DNA of 64,000 bases from Shimia ponticola. Its GTDB lineage: Bacteria; Pseudomonadota; Alphaproteobacteria; Rhodobacterales; Rhodobacteraceae. How positions within the stretch are numbered: the stretch's first letter is position 1; every line of letters begins with the position of its first letter. A program made the translations under genes and the position numbers. Under the pieces are notes generated by a model that searched no databases, had not been told where the DNA came from, and was given only the letters and a program-made list of their open reading frames with translations. The stretch lies in NCBI RefSeq assembly GCF_007995215.1, contig NZ_VCDK01000003.1, forward strand, positions 1,302,001 through 1,366,000, written 5' to 3'. Shown one piece after another: positions 51,626-62,200 of this stretch.

Positions 51626-51701
51626 GCGCCGAACCGAGGGGTGGCGCAATCGCGCCGCCCCGTGGGGGCGGTTCGGCGCGGCGCAACGGGACTCGTTGCG
51701 C
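51626..51701. repeat. Tandem long hairpins between convergent genes
   Basis: GCGCCGAACCG (51626-51636) and CGGTTCGGCGC (51669-51679) are perfect 11-base inverted repeats; the interior GGGGTGGCGC-AATC-GCGCCGCCCC continues the stem with one mismatch. A second perfect hairpin, GCGCAACG-GGACT-CGTTGCGC (51681-51701), follows. The pair lies between the DUF2834 gene and the leftward plsY and probably acts as a terminator or a REP-like element. Confidence 0.8.
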
Positions 51702-51728
51702 AGTCGCTCTGCTCAGCAAACGGAGCGT

Positions 51729-52337
51729 CTAAGATTTTTTCCCAATCTTACTCTCGGTCCCGGCCCGCAGCCGCGCAATATTCTCGCCGTGTCGCCAGAT
51801 AATCAGCGCCGCCAGCGCCACGCCCAGCGCTACGCCTTGCGGATACCCCGTCACCGCCATCCAAACGGGTGACAACACCGCTGCCACCAACGCAGACAAC
51901 GACGAATACCGCGTCACCGCCGCCACAGCGAGCCACGTCAAACACACCGCGATCCCAGCAGGCCACCACAGCGCAAGCATCAGACCAATGAAGGTCGCAA
52001 CGCCCTTGCCCCCCTGAAAGCGCAGCCACACCGGCAGGCAATGGCCAAAGAACGCCATCAGCCCAGCCAGTTGCGCGGCATCGTCCGCCACTAACAGACG
52101 CGCGATCAGCACGACCATCCCGGCCTTGCCCGCGTCAAAGATCAGCGTCAGCGCAGCAGCGAGCTTGTTGCCGGTGCGCAGCACATTGGTCGCCCCGATA
52201 TTGCCCGATCCAATGGCGCGCAGATCGCCCAACCCAAAGAGCCGCGCAAAGACGATGCCAAACGGGACCGACCCGGCAAGATATCCAATAGCCGCCCAAA
52301 GCAACAGAACCGGAAGGCTCGACACCAACTCAGGCAT
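51729..52337 (-). CDS. plsY: Glycerol-3-phosphate acyltransferase (acyl-phosphate type)
   Basis: The protein is 202 residues, five to six transmembrane helices: AGSVPFGIVFAR, then GSGNIGATNVLRTGN near residue 40, then GHCLPVWLRFQGGKGVAT near residue 100, the three conserved loops that bind glycerol-3-phosphate and acyl-phosphate. It is the last gene of the leftward pyrB operon, overlapping pyrX by eight bases. Confidence 0.96.
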   Translation of the reverse strand: MPELVSSLPVLLLWAAIGYLAGSVPFGIVFARLFGLGDLRAIGSGNIGATNVLRTGNKLAAALTLIFDAGKAGMVVLIARLLVADDAAQLAGLMAFFGHCLPVWLRFQGGKGVATFIGLMLALWWPAGIAVCLTWLAVAAVTRYSSLSALVAAVLSPVWMAVTGYPQGVALGVALAALIIWRHGENIARLRAGTESKIGKKS

Positions 52338-53613
52338 TGTCACCTCCGAACACGCGGCGCCCACCGACCCATGTCCCAGTCACCCGCCCTTGCATCCGTG
52401 CCCCATCAAATGGGGTGTTCTTGGATTTTGAGCGCAAGGTCTCGCGATTCAGCACAAAGGGCGTATTCGCGTTGAATAGGATCAGGTCCGCAGGCGCGCC
52501 CTTTTCCATCCGCCCTTGTGGCAGACCGAGCCGTTTCGCAGGGTTCAAAGACAGCGCTCGAAACAACGTCGGCAAATCCAACTGCCCTGCATGGAACAGG
52601 CGCAACGCCGCAGGCAGCAATGTCTCCAGCCCCACGGCCCCCGATGCGGCGACCTCAAAGGGGAGCCGCTTAGACTCTTCATCCTGCGGCGTGTGCATCG
52701 AACTGATACAATCGATCAGACCCGACTTCACCGCCTCAATCACGGCGATCCGATCATCCTCGGACCGCAGCGGCGGCTTGACCTTAAAAAACGTCCGGTA
52801 ATCCGCCACGTCCAGCTCGTTTAACGTCAGGTGATGGATCGACACCCCTGCTGTCATATCCAGACCATTGTTCTTGGCCCGCTCTAGCGCAGGCAACGCC
52901 CGCGCCGTCGTAATCTGGTCCGCATGATACCGCGCGCCTGTCATCTCGATCAGCGCAATGTCCCGGTCCAGCGCCATCCGCTCGGCCATCGGCGTGACCG
53001 CCGGGATACCGCGCAAAGACGCAAACTTGCCCGACGTTGCCGCCGCTCCTGTGGACAACCCCGGCTCCTGCACGTGGGCCATTACCAGCGCACCAAGCGA
53101 CCGCGCATAGGTCAGGCAGCGCGAGAACACCTTGGTGTTCTCGACCACCCGGTCGCAATCCGTGAATGCCACCGCGCCCGCATCCTGTAAAAATCCAATC
53201 TCGACCATCTCGCGGCCTTCGCGGCCTTTGGTCAGTGCGGCCATCGGCGCGATGCGCACCGGGCTGGCCTCGGTCGCGCGGCGCGTCTGGAACTCCAACA
53301 CCTCCGGCGTATCAATATCGGGCGTTGTGTCAGGACGCGTGACCATCGTAGTCACCCCGCCTGCCGCCGCAGCAGCCCCAGCCGACCCAAAGCTTTCCTT
53401 GTGACGCTCGCCCGGCTCGCAAACTTTCACGCCGATATCCACGATGCCGGGGGCAAGATAATGCCCACCGCAATCGACCGTCACGCCGTTATCCAAAGCA
53501 CCCTCGACGACGTCTGCAATCACACCGTCGCGCACGACGACCGTGCCGGTGATCACCCGTCCTTGGCCGGGATCAACAATCTTCGCGTTGCCGAAAACCT
53601 CGTTCATGCTCAC
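52330..53613 (-). CDS. pyrX: Dihydroorotase homolog lacking metal ligands (PyrX-like)
   Basis: This 427-residue amidohydrolase-fold protein, dihydroorotase-like in layout. The metal motif normally DxHxHxREPG reads DIGVKVCEPGE, so both His and the Arg are absent, and the usual DHAPH segment near residue 300 reads MHTPQDEE. GFLQDAGAVAFTDCD, with the expected loop, remains. It is probably non-catalytic, like the PyrC' partners of aspartate transcarbamoylase. It is four-base coupled in the pyrB operon, supporting a structural role with PyrB. Confidence 0.9.
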   Translation of the reverse strand: MSMNEVFGNAKIVDPGQGRVITGTVVVRDGVIADVVEGALDNGVTVDCGGHYLAPGIVDIGVKVCEPGERHKESFGSAGAAAAAGGVTTMVTRPDTTPDIDTPEVLEFQTRRATEASPVRIAPMAALTKGREGREMVEIGFLQDAGAVAFTDCDRVVENTKVFSRCLTYARSLGALVMAHVQEPGLSTGAAATSGKFASLRGIPAVTPMAERMALDRDIALIEMTGARYHADQITTARALPALERAKNNGLDMTAGVSIHHLTLNELDVADYRTFFKVKPPLRSEDDRIAVIEAVKSGLIDCISSMHTPQDEESKRLPFEVAASGAVGLETLLPAALRLFHAGQLDLPTLFRALSLNPAKRLGLPQGRMEKGAPADLILFNANTPFVLNRETLRSKSKNTPFDGARMQGRVTGTWVGGRRVFGGDNA

Positions 53614-54152
53614 CCCGCCAGCCAGATAAAGACCACGACAAATGCCGCCAGAAACAGCAAGACCGCCGTCGCAACCATCCCCCCGATCCGGGCGTCCGAC
53701 TTTGCCTTTTTCCCCGGCAGTGGTGCTGACGAAAACGGTGCCGCGCTTTGCGCCGCAAGGGCTTCACCGGTCCAATCCACACCATCCTCGGCATAGGTCC
53801 CGATCAAGGTCACCTCAGGCGCGAGGTCATAGGTTCCACCCTCATCCGAAAATGCCGAAGACGGAACAACAGCGACCCAGCCCGACAGCGCCGAGAGCTT
53901 GGCCCGATCTGCAGCCAGAGCCTCTTCCGGCACGCCTTGCCCGTCCCTCAGATAACCGACAAGCCCAAGCTCTTCGAGTTCACTGACAGCAAACACCTCC
54001 GCCGTCTCGCCCAGCGCCGCGCCGCCCAAGGCCATCCCAAGCCACGCCCGATTTTCTTCAGCCGAGCGCCCTAGAAATTCATTCGGCGGCACCGATATTG
54101 CAAAAACCCGGATCAGACCGCTTTCGGCTGGTTTCACCGTTACACTGCTCAT
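53610..54152 (-). CDS. Hypothetical protein with C-terminal membrane anchor
   Basis: The protein has 180 residues. A soluble N-terminal domain of about 150 residues is rich in small and acidic residues (NEFLGRSAEENRAWLGMALG, VEVAVVPSSAFSDEGG-like), then a C-terminal hydrophobic helix MVATAVLLFLAAFVVVFIWL. No domain is recognised. It overlaps both neighbours by four bases within the pyrB operon, suggesting a conserved companion of pyrX. Confidence 0.7.
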   Translation of the reverse strand: MSSVTVKPAESGLIRVFAISVPPNEFLGRSAEENRAWLGMALGGAALGETAEVFAVSELEELGLVGYLRDGQGVPEEALAADRAKLSALSGWVAVVPSSAFSDEGGTYDLAPEVTLIGTYAEDGVDWTGEALAAQSAAPFSSAPLPGKKAKSDARIGGMVATAVLLFLAAFVVVFIWLAG

Positions 54153-54733
54153 GTCTCCGGCTCCTGATAATCGCCTCGTTGGATCGCACGAAAAAGCGAA
54201 TACACCCTGCGTCCGTTAGAAATGCCTTCAAATCCCACATCGACGTCATAGGCCCCGTTTTCACCGCGCTTGGACTCCGTGGCAAAAATGACGGATGGAA
54301 AAATCCCATCGCGGAACTCAAGAGGGGTGTCCGCGTCAATCGGATAGCTCTTTAACCGCTTCCCCTGAATGGGCAGATTGGTGGCAATGAACGCGCGCTT
54401 CGTCGTCAGCGTGTAATGGCTACTCTTGCGGGTGATCGCCCCGCCAAAAACTTCCCAGAACAACATCGACACGCCGACACCAAAAAACAGCAGGCCAAAC
54501 ATCCAGAAAAAGCCGCCGCCCTGTGATGCCATCGCCATCCAGAATATGGAGAACCCAGTAAAGAACAGCGCGAAGGGTATCTTGAAGAACGACGACGTCT
54601 TCAGACCAGTCGCTCCATCTGGCTGTCCCTGCCAAAGAATGCGCTCATCTTTGTCCAAAAGACCCGCCCAAGGATCAGGTCCCGCATCCAGGCTTTGGGT
54701 TGACCCGGCATCTGATCGGGTTGCGGTGCTCAC
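54149..54733 (-). CDS. bPH-domain-like membrane protein
   Basis: The protein has 194 residues. Two adjacent helices ([17 protein letters not shown] and [20 protein letters not shown]) follow an [16 protein letters not shown] segment typical of bacterial PH-like membrane proteins, and a beta-rich C-terminal part ([12 protein letters not shown], the usual bPH strand) follows. Function unknown. It sits between pyrB and the anchored hypothetical gene. Confidence 0.8.
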   Translation of the reverse strand: MSTATRSDAGSTQSLDAGPDPWAGLLDKDERILWQGQPDGATGLKTSSFFKIPFALFFTGFSIFWMAMASQGGGFFWMFGLLFFGVGVSMLFWEVFGGAITRKSSHYTLTTKRAFIATNLPIQGKRLKSYPIDADTPLEFRDGIFPSVIFATESKRGENGAYDVDVGFEGISNGRRVYSLFRAIQRGDYQEPET

Positions 54734-55680
54734 ACCATCACCCCTTCCGGCTGCGCGCGACGCGACTGCATCAACAGGTCCATCGCGGCCATGCGCACGG
54801 CAACGCCCATCTCAACCTGCTCCTGAATGACCGAGCGGTTGATATCGTCAGCAATTTCGCCGTCGATCTCGACACCCCGGTTCATTGGTCCGGGATGCAT
54901 GACAATCGCGTCTGGCTTGGCATGTGCCAGCTTCTCGGCGTTCAGCCCATAGCGGTGGTAGTATTCACGCTCTGACGGAATAAACCCGCCATCCATCCGC
55001 TCACGCTGAAGGCGCAGCATCATCACGACGTCCACGTCCTGCAGGCCCTCGGCCATATCCTCAAACACTTCGACGCCAAACTCTGACATCCCCGACGGCA
55101 TCAAGGTCGGCGGCCCGATGAGGCGCACGCGGTTTTCCATCTTGCCGAGCAGTAGGATATTCGACCGCGCTACGCGGCTGTGCGCAATGTCCCCGCAGAT
55201 CGCGATGGACAAACGATGCAGACGCCCTTTGGCGCGCCGGATCGTCAGTGCGTCCAGCAAGGCTTGCGTCGGATGCTCGTGTTTGCCGTCGCCTGCGTTC
55301 AGAACCGCGCAATTCACCTTTTGCGCCAACAGGTCCACCGCACCGGAATGCGGATGCCGCACGACCAGCAAATCAGGATGCATCGCATTGAGCGTCAGCG
55401 CCGTATCAATCAGCGTCTCACCCTTTTTGACCGAACTGGTTTGCATCGCCATGTTCATCACGTCGGCACCCAGCCGTTTACCGGCCAACTCAAACGACGC
55501 CTGCGTGCGGGTCGAGTTTTCAAAGAACATGTTGATCTGCGTCAGCCCCGCCAGCGCATCGGTGTGTTTCACCTGACGGCGGTTCAAATCCACATAGCTG
55601 TCTGCCAAATCCAGAATCGCGGTGATGTCGTTGGGGTGCAGGGATTCAATCCCCAGAAGGTGCTGCAACCGTGTTGTCAT
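54730..55680 (-). CDS. pyrB: Aspartate carbamoyltransferase catalytic subunit
   Basis: This 316-residue transcarbamoylase has the carbamoyl-phosphate motif [13 protein letters not shown] near residue 55 (STRT), [14 protein letters not shown] near residue 135, and [11 protein letters not shown] near residue 270. It makes carbamoyl aspartate in pyrimidine synthesis. It begins a leftward operon of five genes with tight overlaps ending in plsY. Confidence 0.96.
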   Translation of the reverse strand: MTTRLQHLLGIESLHPNDITAILDLADSYVDLNRRQVKHTDALAGLTQINMFFENSTRTQASFELAGKRLGADVMNMAMQTSSVKKGETLIDTALTLNAMHPDLLVVRHPHSGAVDLLAQKVNCAVLNAGDGKHEHPTQALLDALTIRRAKGRLHRLSIAICGDIAHSRVARSNILLLGKMENRVRLIGPPTLMPSGMSEFGVEVFEDMAEGLQDVDVVMMLRLQRERMDGGFIPSEREYYHRYGLNAEKLAHAKPDAIVMHPGPMNRGVEIDGEIADDINRSVIQEQVEMGVAVRMAAMDLLMQSRRAQPEGVMV

Positions 55681-55779
55681 CGCGTACTCCCTTGGCCTCG
55701 CGTCTTAGACGGTGGTCATTCGGGCGGCAAGGCATTTGACCACCCCGCCCCGCGCCCATAGCTTCACCCGGTGGAATCA

Positions 55780-56553
55780 ATGGATTGGCATATCGCCCGC
55801 GCGGCGCTGGACTGGCAGGTAGAGCTTGGCGCGACCGAGGCGATTGGTGACGTCCCGGTCAATCGCTACGAGGTCGAGGCAGAAGCCCGCGCCGCCAAGG
55901 CAGCAGCGCCCGCCGCCATGAAATCCGTGCCGCCCATTCCAGCACAGGAACCCGAAATCGATGCAGTGGCCGAGGCCACGCGCCTTGCTGCTACGGCCCC
56001 ATCGCTTGAGGCGTTGGCAGACGCCCAAGCATCCTTCGATCATTGCGACCTGAAGAAAGGCGCGCGCAATTTCGTCTTTGCCGATGGGGTCGCAGGCGCG
56101 CCTCTGATGATTGTCGGCGAAGCCCCGGGGCGCGACGAAGACCGCGAAGGGAAACCTTTTGTCGGACGCGCAGGTCAGCTTTTGGATCGAATGCTTGCCG
56201 CCATCGACATGACACGCGCGCAAAACGTCTACATCACCAATGTCCTGCCGTGGCGTCCGCCGCAAAACCGCGACCCAAAGCCCGACGAAATGGCGATGAT
56301 GCTGCCTTTCGTCAAACGCCACATCGAACTGGCTCAGCCCAAGGTCCTAATTGCCATGGGCAACCACTCCTGTCAGGCGCTCTTGCAGAAACGCGGCATT
56401 ACTCGCTTGCGCGGTCAGTGGCACGAAGCCCTTGGCTTGCCGGTAATCCCCATGCTGCACCCTGCCTACCTGCTGCGGCAGCCCCACGCCAAACGCGGCG
56501 CGTGGGAGGACCTGCTCAGCCTCAAATCCAAGCTAAGGGACCTCGATGGTTGA
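55780..56553 (+). CDS. Family-4-type uracil-DNA glycosylase lacking most Fe-S cysteines
   Basis: This protein of about 257 residues keeps the UDG motifs GEAPGRDEDREGKPFVGRAG near residue 118 and HPAYLLRQP near the C-terminus. Its 4Fe-4S ligands are mostly gone: CxxC is FDHC, the KCRPP-like segment reads PWRPP, and the last Cys position is Pro (MMLPFV). Three of the four ligands are missing. It may be an iron-free branch. The ATG at 55780 is preferred; a GTG at 55771 is an alternative. It overlaps the LysE-type gene by eight bases. Confidence 0.88.
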   Translation: MDWHIARAALDWQVELGATEAIGDVPVNRYEVEAEARAAKAAAPAAMKSVPPIPAQEPEIDAVAEATRLAATAPSLEALADAQASFDHCDLKKGARNFVFADGVAGAPLMIVGEAPGRDEDREGKPFVGRAGQLLDRMLAAIDMTRAQNVYITNVLPWRPPQNRDPKPDEMAMMLPFVKRHIELAQPKVLIAMGNHSCQALLQKRGITRLRGQWHEALGLPVIPMLHPAYLLRQPHAKRGAWEDLLSLKSKLRDLDG

Positions 56554-57166
56554 TCTTGCGCTGTTCCTCGCGTTCCTTCCGGCCGCTTTGGCTTTGGTGC
56601 TGACACCCGGTCCGGATACGCTCTTCACCATGGCGCAAGGCCTGCGTGCCGGGCGGCGCGCCGCGCTTGCCGCTGCGGCAGGCATCTCGACCGGCAACGT
56701 GATCAATTCAGCACTGGCTGGCGCAGGTCTGGGGATCATCGTATCCGCAGCACCTTGGGTATTTGGCATCGTCCGCTGGATCGGTGTTGCCTATTTGCTG
56801 TGGCTCGCATGGAAAACCCTGCGCACACCTTTAGCCGGGGCAAACACCCGGACCATCCGTCCGGCACGCGCCTATCGAGACGGTTTAATCGTGAACCTCT
56901 CGAACCCTTCCGCGATCCTCTTTGTACTGGCCTTCATGCCCCAATTCGTTGATCCAACGCTGGCGATCTTCCCGCAATTCCTGATTTTCGGCGTGACGCT
57001 TGCGCTGCTGAACTTTTCGGTAAAGGCAATGGTTGGCGCGTCGGCTGGCACCGTTGGCCCTTGGTTGGCACGCAACGCCCGCATTGAACGCGGCCTGCGT
57101 TATGTCACAGCTGGCATATTTGGCGCTATCGCTGCACGTGTCGCAATAACAGGACTTCGCCCATGA
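56546..57166 (+). CDS. LysE/RhtB-family amino-acid exporter
   Basis: The protein is 206 residues with six hydrophobic helices; the N-terminal LTPGPDTLFTMAQGLRAGRR is the LysE/RhtB signature and VAYLLWLAWKTLRT follows. It would export an amino acid or derivative. It overlaps udg and moaB by eight and four bases. Confidence 0.9.
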   Translation: MVDLALFLAFLPAALALVLTPGPDTLFTMAQGLRAGRRAALAAAAGISTGNVINSALAGAGLGIIVSAAPWVFGIVRWIGVAYLLWLAWKTLRTPLAGANTRTIRPARAYRDGLIVNLSNPSAILFVLAFMPQFVDPTLAIFPQFLIFGVTLALLNFSVKAMVGASAGTVGPWLARNARIERGLRYVTAGIFGAIAARVAITGLRP

Positions 57167-57705
57167 GCCGCATAGACGAAACCAAGGACTTTCTGCCGAC
57201 ACGCATCGCAATCCTGACGGTTTCGGACACCCGGACCATTGACGATGACAAATCCGGCAACACCCTGGTCGACCGGCTGACGACCGCGGGCCACTCACTC
57301 GCCGACCGCAGGATCATCCCAGACGAACGCGACCAGATTGCGGACCAGCTACGCACGTGGTGTTCAGACCCTGATATCGACGTGGTCATCAGCACAGGCG
57401 GCACCGGCCTGACCGGCCGTGATGTCACTGTCGAGGCGCATCGTGACGTGTATGAGAAAGAGATCGACGCCTTCGGCACGATCTTTACCATCATCTCGAT
57501 GCAGAAAATCGGCACGAGTGCGGTTCAAAGCCGCGCAACTGGCGGCGTCGCTAACGGCACATACCTCTTTGCCCTGCCCGGCAGCCCCGGAGCCTGCAAG
57601 GACGCTTGGGACGAAATCCTCGCCAAGCAACTCGATTTCCGCCACCGCCCCTGCAATTTCGTCGAAATCTTTCCCCGTCTGGATGAACATCTGCGACGGA
57701 AATAG
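57163..57705 (+). CDS. moaB: Molybdopterin adenylyltransferase-type protein MoaB
   Basis: The protein is 180 residues, MogA/MoaB fold: AILTVSDTRTIDDDKSG at the start, STGGTGLTGRDVTVEA near residue 88 and GTYLFALPGSPGACKDAW near residue 140. It acts in molybdenum cofactor synthesis. Coupled to the exporter gene by four bases. Confidence 0.93.
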   Translation: MSRIDETKDFLPTRIAILTVSDTRTIDDDKSGNTLVDRLTTAGHSLADRRIIPDERDQIADQLRTWCSDPDIDVVISTGGTGLTGRDVTVEAHRDVYEKEIDAFGTIFTIISMQKIGTSAVQSRATGGVANGTYLFALPGSPGACKDAWDEILAKQLDFRHRPCNFVEIFPRLDEHLRRK

Positions 57706-57807
57706 GCTGCTATTGCGTAACAACTGCGTAGGTGGGCATTTGTCGTTCACCGCGCAGCCCCTAATTTAAAGGGGCATCCGCAGGCCAACCGAAGACAGGA
57801 CGACCTA

Positions 57808-59265
57808 ATGCGATTTCTCCGACGCTCCCTCACGGGATTGTTCATGGTGGCTTTGACGCTTGGTCTATTGGCGTATGCGTTTGGCAATGTGCAGACCGCT
57901 ATCATCGCCCAAATGAACGAAGAACCGGGCTCGCGCCCGGCACGTGAGAGGGTCTTTGCGGTGAACACCATCACGCTGATCCCCGGCACCGTCGAGCCTG
58001 TGCTTGAAGTCTTTGGAGAGGTACAGAGCCGCCGCGCCCTCGATATTCGCAGCGAGGTGTCTGGCACCGTCGTCGAATTGGCACCTTCTTTTGTCGAAGG
58101 CGGTCGGATCAACGCGGGCAGTCTATTGATGCGCATTGATCCAGCCGATGCAGAAACCAGCGTGGCCTTAGCAGAAGTCGATCTTCTTGATGCCGAAGGC
58201 GAGGTTACTGACGCACAAAATGCGCTCGCACTTAGCCGCGATGATCTCAGCGCTGCGCGCGAACAGGCTGCCTTGCGGGAACGTGCGCTGAACCGTCAGC
58301 GCGATCTGGTCGATCGTGGCGTCGGCACCGAAGCCGCCTTGGAAAGCGCAGAACTGTCTGCCTCCTCTGCGCGCCAAGCTGTGCTGTCGCGTCAACAGGC
58401 CATCCAATCCGCGGAAGCTCGCCTGAACACAGCCAAAATCCGCCGCGACCGGGCACAGATCAATCTCGACGAAGCCCGACGCGATTTGACGAACACTGAA
58501 ATCTACGCGGCCTTTGACGGCACGCTCAGCGACGTGTCCATCGTCGAGGGAGGAGTTGTGTCTACCAACGAACGTGTCGCTCAACTCATCGATCCATCTG
58601 CACTTGAGGTCGCTGTTCGCGTTTCCACCTCGCAATACAACCGCCTGACGGAAAGCGGACAACTTCTTGAAAGTCCTGCACAAGTGACGCTGGATGTCTT
58701 TGGCCTTGATCTAACTATAGACGGCACGGTCAGCCGCGAAAGCGCATCGGTTGGTGAAGGGCAGACCGGGCGGCAGCTATTTGTCAGCCTGAGCGACGCC
58801 AGCGGCCTGCGTCCCGGAGATTTCGTCCGTGTCGGCATCCGCGAGCCCTCGGTCCGTGGCGTGGCCACGATCCCGTCGGCGGCCCTTTCTGCGTCGAACA
58901 AGGTCCTTGTCGTTGGCGAAGATGAGCGCCTGAGCGAAGCCGATGTCATGTTGGTCCGCCGTCAGGGAGAGGACGTGCTCGTGCGCGCGCGCGGCTTGGC
59001 TGGCCAACAAATCGTTGCCGAACGCTCACCCCTGCTTGGTGCCGGGATCAAGGTGCGTCCGCTCAGCCCCAGTGACGGAACCGAGATCGCAGCAGCGCCA
59101 GCCATGATTGCGCTCGACGAGGAACGCCGCACGCGGCTGATTGCCTTTGTCGAAGCCAACAACCGCATGCCCGCCGCAGCCAAGGAACGCGTCCTGAGCC
59201 AGTTGCAGCAACCCGAGGTGCCCGCCGCCATGGTGGAACGCATCGAAGGCCGCATGGGGGGCTGA
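57808..59265 (+). CDS. RND efflux periplasmic adaptor (membrane fusion protein)
   Basis: This 485-residue protein has an N-terminal membrane anchor (LTGLFMVALTLGLLAYAF), a split lipoyl-like hairpin, a coiled coil (ALSRDDLSAAREQAALRERA and following, about residues 130-220), and a beta barrel with TEIYAAFDGTLSDVSI. It links the inner-membrane pump to an outer-membrane channel; none is encoded here. It ends two bases before the pump gene. Confidence 0.93.
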   Translation: MRFLRRSLTGLFMVALTLGLLAYAFGNVQTAIIAQMNEEPGSRPARERVFAVNTITLIPGTVEPVLEVFGEVQSRRALDIRSEVSGTVVELAPSFVEGGRINAGSLLMRIDPADAETSVALAEVDLLDAEGEVTDAQNALALSRDDLSAAREQAALRERALNRQRDLVDRGVGTEAALESAELSASSARQAVLSRQQAIQSAEARLNTAKIRRDRAQINLDEARRDLTNTEIYAAFDGTLSDVSIVEGGVVSTNERVAQLIDPSALEVAVRVSTSQYNRLTESGQLLESPAQVTLDVFGLDLTIDGTVSRESASVGEGQTGRQLFVSLSDASGLRPGDFVRVGIREPSVRGVATIPSAALSASNKVLVVGEDERLSEADVMLVRRQGEDVLVRARGLAGQQIVAERSPLLGAGIKVRPLSPSDGTEIAAAPAMIALDEERRTRLIAFVEANNRMPAAAKERVLSQLQQPEVPAAMVERIEGRMGG

Positions 59266-59267
59266 TC

Positions 59268-62200
59268 ATGCAAAAGGCTTCCGGCATCCTGTCTTATTTC
59301 ACGCGTCACCACACCATCGCCAACCTGTTGATGGTGCTCATGGTGGCCGCAGGCATCTTTGCCTTCCCCAACATGCGGGCGCAGTTTTTTCCTGATGTCA
59401 TTATCGACGACGTTACCGTCAGCACCTCTTGGCGAGGTGCCGGTGCCGAGGATGTGGACCGGGCGATTGTCCAGATCATGGAACCGACGCTCTTGGCCGT
59501 TGAAGGCGTGACATCCACCGCCGCCCGATCCTCTGAGGGCTCCGCGCGCATCACGCTCGAATTTGAACCGGGTTGGGACATGTCCCGCGCCGCCGATGAC
59601 GTGCAGGTTGCTGTCGATAGCGTTGTCGGCCAACTCCCGGACGACGCCGAAGATCCTCGCGTCCGGCGCGGCGCTTGGCGGGACCGCGTGACGGATGTCG
59701 TGATTACCGGACCAGTCGGGGTTGATCAGCTTGGCCGCTTTGCGGATGAATTTGTCGTCCGCCTCTTTGCCGAAGGTGTCACCCGCACCACGATCCGGGG
59801 CGTTGCAGCCCCATCCACCATCGTGGAGGTGCCGTCGCTCTCTTTGATCCAATATGACGTCAGCATGTCCGAGATTGCCGACGCAATCGAAGAAGAGGCC
59901 GTTGCCGATCCGGCGGGCGATGTATCAAACGCAGCGCGCGTGCGCACGGGCGTTGCCAAGCGCGGCGCGGATGAGATTGGCGATATCGTCCTGCGCTCAA
60001 ACCCGGATGGCTCCAAACTGCGCATCTCGGACGTGGCCACCGTGCGCGTCGAAGGCATCGACCGCAATCGAGCCTATTTCGTTGGTGAGAACCCCGCGAT
60101 TTCGGTGCGCGTGGACCGCTCGGAACAAGGGGACGCCATAGACATCCAACGCACGGTTGAAGAGGTCGCGGCCGAACTGACCACGACCTTGCCGGCGGGC
60201 GTCAGCATCGACCTGATCCGGACCCGGGCCGAGGCCATCACAGGCCGTCTGAACATCCTGATGGATAATGGTCTCATGGGCCTCGCACTGGTGGTTGGCC
60301 TGCTGTTTCTGTTTCTCAATGCGCGCACCGCGTTCTGGGTGGCAGCGGGTATCCCTGTGGCCATGTCGGCGGCCATTGCCCTGATGTTTGCAGCAGGTCT
60401 GACCATCAATATGATCTCGCTCTTTGCGCTGATCATCACGCTGGGGATCGTGGTCGATGACGCCATTGTTGTCGGCGAACACGCTGACTACCGCTTCAGA
60501 ACTCTGGGCGAACCACCAGAGGTCGCAGCCGAGAATGCCGCGCGGCGCATGTTCACCCCGGTATTCTGCGCCACCATCACGACAATCATCGCGTTCTTTG
60601 GTCTGGTCGTGATCGGTGGCCGCTTTGGGGACCTTATTCAGGACATTCCCTTCACCGTGATCGTTGTACTGATTGCATCGCTGGTCGAATGTTTCCTGAT
60701 CTTGCCGCATCACATGTCGCGGGCGCTCGCAGCGTCGCAAAACGAGCGTTGGTATGACTGGCCTTCCCGCACGGTGAACAGGGGCTTCAACTGGGTACGC
60801 GACACCCTGTTCCGCCGCTTCATGCGTCTGGTTATCGCCCTGCGTTACCCCGTATTCGCGGGCGCCATCGTGCTCTTGGCCTCACAGGCCGTTCTGTTCA
60901 TCAATGGCGATGTGAATTGGCGCTTTTTCAATGCGCCTGAACGCGGATCCGTGACCGGCAACTTTGCCATGGCTCCAGGGGCCACCCGCGAAGACACGCT
61001 TGAAATGATGCTGATCATGCAAAAAGCCGCCGAGGACCTTGGCCGCGAATATGAAGAGCGACACGGCACCAACCCGATCAGCTACGCAATTGCCGAAATC
61101 GGCGGCAACTCCGGGCGCGGACTTGCCGGTTCTGAAACAAAAGAGCCCGACCAACTTGGCTCGCTCGCCATTGAATTGATCGACGCCGACAGCCGCCCCT
61201 ATTCGTCCTTTGCCTTTGTGGCCGACCTGCAAGATCGGGTCCCGCGCCATCCGCTGGTCGAAACCATCAGCTTCCGGGGCTGGCGCTCTGGGCCGGGAGG
61301 CGACTCTCTCTCCGTCGAACTCTACGGGGCCAACGCCGAAACCCTGAAAGACGCCAGCGAAAACCTGCAAGCCACCCTGTCCCAATTTCCTGAGGTATCC
61401 GCGCTTCAGGACAATCTGGCCTTTGATAAAGAGGAATTGATCCTCGAACTCACACCGCAGGGGCAAACGCTTGGCTTTTCCATCGACGATCTGGGCCGCG
61501 TCCTGCGCAATCGGCTCAACGGTATTGATGCCGTCGAATTCCCGGATGGGACCCGGTCGGCCACCATCCGCGTCGAACTGCCTACCGGGGAACTGACCGC
61601 AGACTTCATGGACCGGATGCAGCTGCGCACAGACGAAGGCGCTTATGTCCCGCTGGCCGATATCGTCACCGTTGACCGCAGGACAGGTTTTTCGACCGTG
61701 CGCCGGGAAAACGGCATTCAATTGATCTCGGTCACCGGCGATCTGTCAGAAGACGATCCTGCCCGCGCCACCGCGATTCAGGAACAGATGGAGGCCGAAA
61801 TCCTGCCGCAACTGGCCGAAGATTTTTCAATCCAGTACCAGTTCTCTGGCCTGAATGAGCAGGAAAACAGTTTTCTTACCGATGCGAGAAACGGGTTGAT
61901 GCTGGTCCTGTTGGGCATTTTCCTTGCGCTTTCATGGATATTCGGAAGCTGGACACGCCCGCTTGTCGTGATGGCGATCATCCCGTTTGGAGCCGTGGGC
62001 ATGATCTGGGGGCATTACATCTGGGACGTGCCGCTCAGCATGTTCTCAATAGTGGGCTTCCTTGGAATGACCGGGATCATCATCAACGACTCGATCGTAC
62101 TGGTGACGACCATCGACGAATACGCCGAAGATCGCGGCCTGATCCCGGCGATCATCGACGGCGCATCTGACCGGCTGCGTCCTGTCCTTTTGACCACGCT

